DNA from: Nocardia xishanensis NBRC 101358 | Lineage (GTDB): Bacteria > Actinomycetota > Actinomycetes > Mycobacteriales > Mycobacteriaceae | Assembly: GCF_001613365.1 (NCBI RefSeq) | Contig: NZ_BDCF01000036.1 | Span: 1-64,000, forward strand | DNA length: 64,000 nucleotides | Reading direction: 5' to 3' | Shown here: positions 58,055-64,000 of the stretch, piece by piece | Numbering within the stretch: position 1 is the first letter of the stretch | How the letters are laid out: each line of letters begins with the position of its first letter | Made by a program: the position numbers and the translations under genes | The notes under the pieces: model-generated | Databases searched by the model: none | Told to the model about the DNA's origin: nothing | What the model saw: only the letters and a program-made list of their open reading frames with translations

Positions 58055-59161
58055 GTGCGAACTTCACGTGTGGTGGCGACCGATCGGGCGCGCGATGTGC
58101 TTGCCGACACCGGCGCTTCGGTGCGCGACGAGGTGCGGCTTGCCGAGCTGACCACGCTACGGGTCGGCGGGCCCGCGCTCGTCGCCGAATGCGCCTCGAC
58201 GCAGTCCCTGGTGGCGACGGTGCGCGCGCTGGACGCGGCGGGCATTCCGGTGCTGCTGCTAGCCGGCGGCTCGAACCTGCTCATCGCGGACGACGGGTTC
58301 GACGGCGTTGTGGTGCGTATCGCGACCGAGGGCGTCCGGATGGATCAGGACGGCGTCGTGGCCGAGGCGGGCGCGAACTGGGACGCGGTGGTCGCCGCGA
58401 CCGTGGCGGCCGGTCTCGGCGGACTCGAATGCCTTTCCGGCATACCGGGTTCCGCGGGCGCGACGCCGGTGCAGAACGTGGGCGCCTACGGCGTCGAGGT
58501 GGCCGATCTGCTGCGCCGGGTGCGGCTGCTCGACCGGGCGACCGGCGAGATCCGCTGGGTCGAGCCCGCCGAACTCGGCTTCGGCTACCGCACCAGCGTG
58601 CTCAAGCACCGCGACGACGCGGTGGTGCTCGAGGTCGATTTCGCACTGAACGCGGGCGGTACCAGCGCGCCGCTGCGCTACGGCGAACTGACCAGGGTGC
58701 TGGACGCCGCGGAAGGCGAGACCAAGCCGGCGACGCTGGTGCGCGAGGCGGTGCTGCGCCTGCGCGCAGGCAAGGGCATGGTGCTCGACGCCGCCGATCA
58801 CGACACCTGGAGCGCGGGCTCGTTCTTCACCAACCCGGTCGTCCCGCACGCGCGGGTGCCCGAGGTGCGTGCCGCGATCGCGGCCCATGTGGGTGACGTC
58901 ACCATTCCCACCTATCCGGCCGAGGACGGCGTGAAATTCTCCGCGGGCTGGCTGATCGAGCGGGCGGGCTTCGCCAAGGGCTTCCCCGGTCCGGACGCCG
59001 CGGCCCGGCTCTCCACGAAACACACACTGGCGCTGACGAATCGCGGCGCCGCTACCGCCGCGGATCTGGTGGCGCTCGCCCGCATCGTGCGCGACGGCGT
59101 GGCCGAGCGTTTCGGCATCCGGCTCGAACCCGAACCCGTCACAGTCGGCGTCACGCTCTGA
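58055..59161 (+). CDS. murB: UDP-N-acetylenolpyruvoylglucosamine reductase
   Basis: 368 residues. FAD-binding motifs are LRVGGPA, LAGGSNLLIADDGFDG and GAGANWDAVV; the active-site part GIPGSAGATPVQNVGAYG and the Ser-containing SAGSFFTNP are present, with the late Glu in GWLIERAGFAKG. It makes UDP-MurNAc for peptidoglycan with NADPH. GTG 58055 is chosen for the TACCGT box seven bases upstream. Confidence 0.96.
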   Translation: MRTSRVVATDRARDVLADTGASVRDEVRLAELTTLRVGGPALVAECASTQSLVATVRALDAAGIPVLLLAGGSNLLIADDGFDGVVVRIATEGVRMDQDGVVAEAGANWDAVVAATVAAGLGGLECLSGIPGSAGATPVQNVGAYGVEVADLLRRVRLLDRATGEIRWVEPAELGFGYRTSVLKHRDDAVVLEVDFALNAGGTSAPLRYGELTRVLDAAEGETKPATLVREAVLRLRAGKGMVLDAADHDTWSAGSFFTNPVVPHARVPEVRAAIAAHVGDVTIPTYPAEDGVKFSAGWLIERAGFAKGFPGPDAAARLSTKHTLALTNRGAATAADLVALARIVRDGVAERFGIRLEPEPVTVGVTL

Positions 59162-59228
59162 TCGGATGAGACGAACGGCGCACCGCTCGACGGCCGAAAC
59201 ATCGTGAGCCGGGCGTAAATTCGATGTG

Positions 59229-60464
59229 GTGAGTAAGCGTCCCCTGATCCGCCGCCCGATAGTCGCCGTGTCGGCTGTATTGCTCGTCGTGATCGCACTG
59301 GTGGCGGGTTGCTCCGCGGGCGGCGACGGCAAATCCGGCGGGAGTGCGGCCGGCTCGGTCGCCGAAGTGACCACGACACCCGGCGACGCCGACGAGGACG
59401 TCAACCCGGTCGCCCCCGTCACGGTGACGGTCGCGAACGGAACCATCGACCAGGTCGCGCTCACCAATGCGGCGGGCAAGCAGGTGCAGGGCGAGCTGAG
59501 CCAGGACAGGCGCACTTTCCGCATCACCGAGCCGCTCGGCTACGACGCCATCTACACCTGGTCGGGCACCGCTGTCGGCGCCGACGGCAAGGCCGTCCCG
59601 ATCGACGGTTCGTTCCACACGCTGACCCCGAAGAACACCGTCCCCGCGACGGTCAACATCGGCGACGGCCAGGAAGTCGGCATCGCCGCGCCGATCATCC
59701 TCCAGTTCAAGTCCCCGGTGAAGAACAAGGCCGAGGTGGAGAAGGCGCTGACCGTCACCACCGATCCGCCCACCGAGGGCGCGTGGGCCTGGTTCCCCGA
59801 CGACAACGGCGGCTCGCGACTGCACTGGCGGCCGAAGCAGTACTGGACGCCGGGCACCACCGTGCGCGTCGCGGCGAAGCTCTACGGACTCGACCTGGGC
59901 GGCGGCAACTACGGCTACTCCGATCTCACCTCGGATTTCCGCGTCGGCCGTAGCCAGGTCGTCGTGGCCAACGCGCCGAGCCACCGCATGCAGGTGGTGC
60001 GCGACGGGCAGACCATCTTCGATTTCGCGGTGAGTTACGGCGAGGGCAACGAGGCGCGCAATGTGACGCGCTCGGGCGTCCACGTGGTCACCGAGAAGTA
60101 CGAGGATTTCCTGATGTCGAATCCGCCGTACTACACCAACGTCAGGGAACGCTGGGCGGTGCGCATCTCCAACAACGGCGAATTCATCCACGCCAACCCG
60201 GAATCCCTGTCGGCGCAGGGCTCGGCGAACGTGACCAACGGCTGCATCAACCTCTCGCCGTCCGACGCCCAGGCATACTTCCCGACCGCGCTCTACGGCG
60301 ACCCGGTCGAGGTCACCGGCACCTCGATCGCCCTGTCCGCCGCCGACGGCGATCTCTACGACTGGACCATCGACTGGGAAACCTGGAAGACCATGTCGGC
60401 GCTGAAAGGTTCCCCGGCCTCGGTCGTCTCCGCGACACCGGTCACGCCGGGTCCGCCGCGTTAG
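59229..60464 (+). CDS. LprQ-type lipoprotein L,D-transpeptidase
   Basis: 411 residues. A lipoprotein signal ends at LVAGC (Cys near residue 28). Ig-like domains span about 60-240, then the YkuD catalytic domain with His321 (FIHANPESL) and Cys339 in TNGCINLS, close to the family's SHGC motif. It makes 3-3 cross-links in peptidoglycan, as LdtMt5/LprQ does. GTG 59229 has TAAATT seven bases before it; an adjacent GTG at 59226 lies inside that gap. The gene follows murB as in mycobacteria. Confidence 0.92.
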   Translation: MSKRPLIRRPIVAVSAVLLVVIALVAGCSAGGDGKSGGSAAGSVAEVTTTPGDADEDVNPVAPVTVTVANGTIDQVALTNAAGKQVQGELSQDRRTFRITEPLGYDAIYTWSGTAVGADGKAVPIDGSFHTLTPKNTVPATVNIGDGQEVGIAAPIILQFKSPVKNKAEVEKALTVTTDPPTEGAWAWFPDDNGGSRLHWRPKQYWTPGTTVRVAAKLYGLDLGGGNYGYSDLTSDFRVGRSQVVVANAPSHRMQVVRDGQTIFDFAVSYGEGNEARNVTRSGVHVVTEKYEDFLMSNPPYYTNVRERWAVRISNNGEFIHANPESLSAQGSANVTNGCINLSPSDAQAYFPTALYGDPVEVTGTSIALSAADGDLYDWTIDWETWKTMSALKGSPASVVSATPVTPGPPR

Positions 60465-60544
60465 GAGTACCTCCCGCGCGGCCGTGCGCGATTTACCGAC
60501 CGACATGGTCCGGCTGTGCTGATCGCGCGGACCCGCCGCTCCGG

Positions 60545-61072
60545 CTATGAGCGGCTTTCGACGGATTGCGTCCGGTCGTGCCGGTTGGACAGACGCCCGT
60601 GCTCCGGCGTTACCGGGTGCGCGCTGCCGACGGTGGGGTCGACGCGGTCGAGCTTGGCGAGCGCCTCGGCGTTCTGGACGGCGCGGGCATCGGCGCTCTG
60701 CTTGGCGAGCAGGTCGCGGATCTCGATGAGCAGTTCGATCTCGGTGGGCTCGGCGGCCTTGGTGGTGCCGAACCGGTTCTTCAGGGTCTTCATCGGCAGG
60801 ATGAGCACGAAGTAGAGGACCGCGGCGATCATCAGGAAGTCGATGAAAGCGGTGACGATCGGGCCGACGGCGATGAACGTCGCGGGCTTGCTCGGCACCA
60901 GGTGGAAGCCGAGGCCGAGTTCGTTGGTGCTGCCGAGGACGGCGAGCAACGGGTTGACGACGCCCTTGGTCACCGCGGTCACCACCGCCGTGAACGCGGT
61001 GCCCATCACGACCGCCACGGCGAGGTCGATGACATTGCCGCGCATCAGGAACTCTTTGAAGCCCTTGAGCAT
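60545..61072 (-). CDS. mscL: Large-conductance mechanosensitive channel
   Basis: 175 residues, longer than the usual 130-150 because of a polar C-terminal tail. The N-terminal MLKGFKEFLMRGNVIDLAVA is the MscL signature, the second helix is FIDFLMIAAVLYFVLILP, and the cytosolic bundle is EIELLIEIRDLLAKQ. It releases solutes on hypo-osmotic shock. ATG 61072 follows TTGGAG. It is an insertion relative to the mycobacterial order. Confidence 0.94.
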   Translation of the reverse strand: MLKGFKEFLMRGNVIDLAVAVVMGTAFTAVVTAVTKGVVNPLLAVLGSTNELGLGFHLVPSKPATFIAVGPIVTAFIDFLMIAAVLYFVLILPMKTLKNRFGTTKAAEPTEIELLIEIRDLLAKQSADARAVQNAEALAKLDRVDPTVGSAHPVTPEHGRLSNRHDRTQSVESRS

Positions 61073-61280
61073 GAGTCGAACAACTCCAATCTGGTGTAGC
61101 CGAGTTTCAGAAAAACCATCCGATGCTAACCGCGTCTCCGCAACTCGGCGAATTATCAGCAAACGATCTTGATGTAGTTTTCCGGCTATTCGGCCACCAC
61201 CGAGCCGTCGACCGTCCGCCTTGGCTCTTGGGCGATTCGGTAAGTAGCGCGGGCAGGCCGTGGCGGTCGATCGATGCGGC

Positions 61281-62015
61281 TCAGGAGCGCCGCGCGAACC
61301 GTCCCGGGTCGGCCTGATCCCGCGGCTTCACGATGATCTGATCCAGGTTCACGTGCGGCGGACGCGACGCGACGAAGCCGACGATCTCGGCGATATCCGC
61401 GGCGACCAGCGGATCGATCCCCTCGTACACCTTCGCCGCCCGCTCCTCGTCGCCGCCGAAACGCACCAGCGAGAACTCGGTCTCCACCGCGCCCGGCGCG
61501 ATCTCGGTGAGCCGAACGGGCTTGCCGAGCAGCTCGCCGCGCAGGGTGCGGTGCAGCACGGCCTGGGCGTGCTTGGCCGAGGTGTAGCCGGAACCGTTGT
61601 CGTAGGCGTGGAACGCGGCGACCGAGGTGATGGTGACGATCAGGCCGTCGCCGGACGCGATCAGCTTGGGTAGCAACGCCTTCGTGACGCGCAGCGTGCC
61701 GAGCACGTTGGTCTCCCACATCCAGCGCCAGTCGTCCAGATCGGCCTCGCTCACTGGCGCAAGGCCTTTCGCGCCGCCCGCGTTGTTCACCAGCACGTCG
61801 ACCGCGGGCACGGCGTCGGTGAACGCCGCCACCGACTCCTCCGAGGTGACGTCGAGTTCCAGTGCGGTGCCGCCGATTTCGTTTGCGAGCGCCTTCAACC
61901 TGTCGAGCCTGCGCGCGCCGACGTACACGTGGTAGCCCTGAGCCGCGAGTTCACGCGCGGTGGCTTCCCCGATGCCGGAACTGGCTCCCGTGACGACGGC
62001 GGTGCGATTGCTCAT
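61281..62015 (-). CDS. Short-chain dehydrogenase (Rv0484c-like)
   Basis: 244 residues, classical SDR. TGASSGIGEATARELA is the cofactor motif, LVNNAGG follows, and catalytic residues are Ser in TITSVAAF and the Tyr/Lys of YTSAKHAQ. The substrate is not known; relatives act on serine-type 3-hydroxy acids or ketones. TAGGAT six bases before the ATG serves either as a -10 or a weak ribosome site. Confidence 0.92.
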   Translation of the reverse strand: MSNRTAVVTGASSGIGEATARELAAQGYHVYVGARRLDRLKALANEIGGTALELDVTSEESVAAFTDAVPAVDVLVNNAGGAKGLAPVSEADLDDWRWMWETNVLGTLRVTKALLPKLIASGDGLIVTITSVAAFHAYDNGSGYTSAKHAQAVLHRTLRGELLGKPVRLTEIAPGAVETEFSLVRFGGDEERAAKVYEGIDPLVAADIAEIVGFVASRPPHVNLDQIIVKPRDQADPGRFARRS

Positions 62016-62031
62016 GCGGTGATCCTATGCA

Positions 62032-62080
62032 TACTCCGCCTTCGCTCCGGCCGTGCGCGGTATGTCGACGGGCTTCGCCC
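62032..62080 (-). repeat. Inverted copy of the dispersed intergenic repeat
   Basis: Read on the minus strand it contains CCCGTCGACATACCGCGCAC and then GGCCGGAGCGAAGGCGGAGT, matching the units at 62941 and 30862. It ends just before the -10 box of the next gene. Confidence 0.75.
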
Positions 62081-62098
62081 GCCCTTACGCTGGGTGCC

Positions 62099-62920
62099 AT
62101 GGCACTTCGGGAAGCGGTCAGCGCGGACGGCACCAACATCGTCTATAGGGTCGACGGACCCGCCGACGGACGGCCTCTCGTCCTGATACACGGCTGGTCG
62201 GCGAGCCTGCGCTGCTGGGGCGGAGCGGCCGACGACCTGGCCCGCCGCTTCCGTGTGATCGCGGTCGATCTGCGCGGCCACGGCTATTCCGGCGTCCCGG
62301 AGACCGGCTACGACGATCCCAAGAACTGGGCCGCCGATATCGCCGCTGTGCTCGCCGCCGAGGGGATCGTGTCCGGCGCGGTGCTGCTCGGCTGGTCCTA
62401 CGGCGGCATCGTGATCAGCGATTACCTCACCGCCTACGGCACGGGCGCGGTGGCGGGCCTGGTGTTCACCGGCTCGATGGCCAATATCGGCCGGGACGTG
62501 CCTGGCGCGGCCACCGGATCGGCCATGCGGGAGGCCATCCCCGGCGTCTTCGAGACCAGCGCTGGCCGCGCCACCAGGGCCTTCGCTGTGTTCGGCAACG
62601 CCAATACCGGTCCCGGTCCGGACAAAGGCGCGGACGCCCAGCGGCTCTTCGGGATCAGCCTGGCCACCCCGCCCTCGGTGCGCAAGGCGCTGTTCTACCG
62701 TTCCGTCGACAACACCGAAACCCTTCGCGCCCTGGATATTCCGGTCCTCGTACTGCACGGCGACGCGGATCCGGTCGTCCCCATCGACAACGGCCGCTAC
62801 ATCGCCGAGAACACCGCGCACGCGCGCACGTCGTTCTGGCCGGGTGCGCAGCACGGACTGTTCATCGAGGACCGCCCGCGCTTCGTCGCGGAAGTCACCG
62901 AGTTCGTCGACGGTCTGTAG
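62099..62920 (+). CDS. Alpha/beta hydrolase
   Basis: 273 residues. IHGWSASLRCW, DLRGHGYSG, the elbow LGWSYGGIV (Ser in GWSYG), the acid strand LHGDADPVVP and the late His in GAQHGLF form a complete triad. Substrate is unknown. ATG 62099 has TACGCT seven bases before it and no Shine-Dalgarno. It replaces the ROK-type regulator that stands before mshA in M. tuberculosis (Rv0485). Confidence 0.88.
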   Translation: MALREAVSADGTNIVYRVDGPADGRPLVLIHGWSASLRCWGGAADDLARRFRVIAVDLRGHGYSGVPETGYDDPKNWAADIAAVLAAEGIVSGAVLLGWSYGGIVISDYLTAYGTGAVAGLVFTGSMANIGRDVPGAATGSAMREAIPGVFETSAGRATRAFAVFGNANTGPGPDKGADAQRLFGISLATPPSVRKALFYRSVDNTETLRALDIPVLVLHGDADPVVPIDNGRYIAENTAHARTSFWPGAQHGLFIEDRPRFVAEVTEFVDGL

Positions 62921-63245
62921 TCCCTGGGTCCGCACTGACGCTGTCGGCCGGCGGCCCGTCGTTGGACCGCGCCCGGCCGGAGCGAAGGCGGAGTACGCAT
63001 AACCGGCGCTGTCGGGCGGCGGCCCGTCGTTGGACCGCGCCCGGCCGGAGCGAAGGCGGAGTACGCATAACCGGCGCTGTCGGGCGCCAGCCCGTCGGCA
63101 GACCGCGCATGGCCGGAGCGAAGGCGAAGGTACGCACATACATTCGAATCGCAGGTCAGCAGGGTTGGCCTCGCGGTGTGTGATGACTCTCACTTGGCCG
63201 GTAGGGGTCGTCGGCAGCGGTTATCCACCGTGCACTATGGATGGT
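62921..63245. other. Leader region of mshA with tandem repeats
   Basis: 325 bp without a gene. It is mostly the three 68-bp repeats (62941-63137), then a GGTTATCCACCG stretch and the CACTAT box before mshA. Confidence 0.5.
62941..63137 (+). repeat. Three tandem 68-bp repeats upstream of mshA
   Basis: Units begin at 62941, 63009 and 63077 with CTGTCGG. The first two are almost identical, each containing CCCGTCGTTGGACCGCGCCC then GGCCGGAGCGAAGGCGGAGT; the third is diverged and shortened. They belong to the same family as the copies at 30862 and 62032. Confidence 0.9.
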
Positions 63246-64000
63246 GTGAGTCAACGTGCGGACCTACGGCCGAATCGGATAGCCGTGCTGTCGGTGCACA
63301 CCTCACCACTCGCGCAGCCGGGCACCGGCGATGCGGGCGGCATGAACGTCTATGTACTGCAAACCGCCCTCCAGCTGGCACGACGCGGCACCGAAGTCGA
63401 GATCTTCACCCGCGCCACCTCCTCGAACGTGCCTCCGGTGCAGGAGGCGGGGCCGGGCGTGCTGGTGCGCAACGTGGTGGCGGGCCCGTTCGAGGGGCTC
63501 GACAAGCACGACCTGCCGACCCAGCTGTGCCCGTTCACCGCGGAGGTGCTGCGTCAGGAGGCGCGCCACCAGCCAGGCCACTACGACCTGGTGCACTCGC
63601 ACTACTGGCTGTCCGGACAGGTCGGCTGGCTGGCCAGGGACCGCTGGCGGGTGCCCCTGGTGTTCACCGCGCACACCTTGGCCGCGGTGAAGAACGCCGC
63701 GCTGGCCGAAGGCGACTGCCCCGAGCCCGCCACCCGGGAGATCGGCGAGAAGCAGGTCATCGCCGAGGCCGATCGTATGGTCGCCAACACCGCCGAGGAG
63801 GCGCGTCAGCTCGTCGAGCTCTACGGCGCCGACGCCGACCGCATCGACGTGGTGCCGCCCGGCGCCGACCTGGCGCGCTACCGTCCCGGCGACAGGGCCG
63901 CGGCCCGCGCCGAGCTCGGGCTGGCCGCCGACGAGCGGATCGTCGCGTTCGTCGGCCGCATCCAACCGCTGAAGGCGCCCGACGTTCTCGTGCGCGCCGC
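63246..64000 (+). CDS. mshA: D-inositol-3-phosphate glycosyltransferase, N-terminal part (cut by window edge)
   Basis: The first 251 residues are visible. LSVHTSPLAQPGTGDAGGMN and YVLQTALQLARRG are the MshA acceptor-side opening; HSHYWLSGQVGWLA, VFTAHTLAAVKNA and AFVGRIQPLKAPDVL are GT4 family motifs. MshA starts mycothiol synthesis by joining GlcNAc to inositol-3-phosphate. GTG 63246 has CACTAT seven bases upstream; ATG 63237 is in frame too. The C-terminal nucleotide-binding half lies outside the window. Confidence 0.95.
   Translation, partial: MSQRADLRPNRIAVLSVHTSPLAQPGTGDAGGMNVYVLQTALQLARRGTEVEIFTRATSSNVPPVQEAGPGVLVRNVVAGPFEGLDKHDLPTQLCPFTAEVLRQEARHQPGHYDLVHSHYWLSGQVGWLARDRWRVPLVFTAHTLAAVKNAALAEGDCPEPATREIGEKQVIAEADRMVANTAEEARQLVELYGADADRIDVVPPGADLARYRPGDRAAARAELGLAADERIVAFVGRIQPLKAPDVLVRA

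Noticed and set aside
62941..63137. CRISPR array
   Set aside because: The units are contiguous 68-bp tandem repeats without spacers, and no cas gene is present.

Overview
The window looks like chromosome of a high-GC mycolic-acid actinomycete, most likely a Nocardia. The reasons are the very high GC, common GTG starts, type VII secretion accessory genes, an HbhA-like protein, a mycothiol glycosyltransferase (mshA, cut by the right edge), and a gene order from isocitrate lyase and fadB2 through TetR, DUF445, XRE, hbhA, DUF2516, deoC, DUF2993, DUF2505, murB, an LprQ-type L,D-transpeptidase and an SDR to mshA. This is the order I recall for M. tuberculosis Rv0467 to Rv0486, here opened by several insertions. 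No rRNA, tRNA, CRISPR array, insertion sequence or prophage was seen.

Region 1 (1-13.8 kb) is a purine-ring degradation island: a molybdenum-cofactor-type nucleotidyltransferase (partial), OHCU decarboxylase, 5-hydroxyisourate hydrolase, uricase, an 8-oxoguanine/guanine deaminase-like enzyme, a two-gene xanthine dehydrogenase (FAD subunit, plus a fused FeS and molybdopterin subunit), a DUF6986 aldolase-like protein, allantoicase and a PuuE-type allantoinase. A large STAND/TPR regulator read from the other strand splits it. Together these genes can take xanthine to ureidoglycolate and urea.

Region 2 (13.8-22.5 kb) is an accessory toxin locus. A small type VII secretion target is coupled to a 1541-residue RHS/YD-repeat polymorphic toxin with a short exchangeable tip and an overlapping HEAT-repeat immunity gene. 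After it come an archaeal-type ATPase, a 128-residue ADP-ribosylation/crystallin-J1-like protein, a solitary Phd-like antitoxin, and two recognisable relics (a duplicated cassette fragment and an internally deleted second ATPase copy).

Region 3 (22.5-29.6 kb) holds a secreted lipase, isocitrate lyase, 3-hydroxybutyryl-CoA dehydrogenase and a MetE homologue. The lipase-aceA intergenic region carries a perfect CRP/GlxR-type palindrome and a RamB-type palindrome. The MetE homologue lacks nearly all canonical zinc-site and catalytic residues.

Region 4 (29.6-45 kb) holds an AI-2E family transporter, alcohol dehydrogenase, an envelope-quality set (HtrA-like protease, VKOR, DsbA-like protein), VapBC, a methyltransferase, a LexA paralogue, PPK2, a three-gene ESX accessory operon (small helical protein, PPE-like, EspG), a GntR regulator, a second methyltransferase, a trans-acting enoyl reductase-like protein and an ABC1/UbiB kinase.

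Region 5 (45-64 kb) is the conserved mycobacterial-type block listed above, plus an alpha/beta hydrolase behind a palindromic operator, purU, a GNAT, a solitary AbiEi-like gene, a Rossmann-like protein of unknown role, mscL, and repeats in front of mshA. Across the window many genes without a Shine-Dalgarno have a TANNNT-type -10 box 6-8 bases before the start codon, so leaderless transcription is common here.
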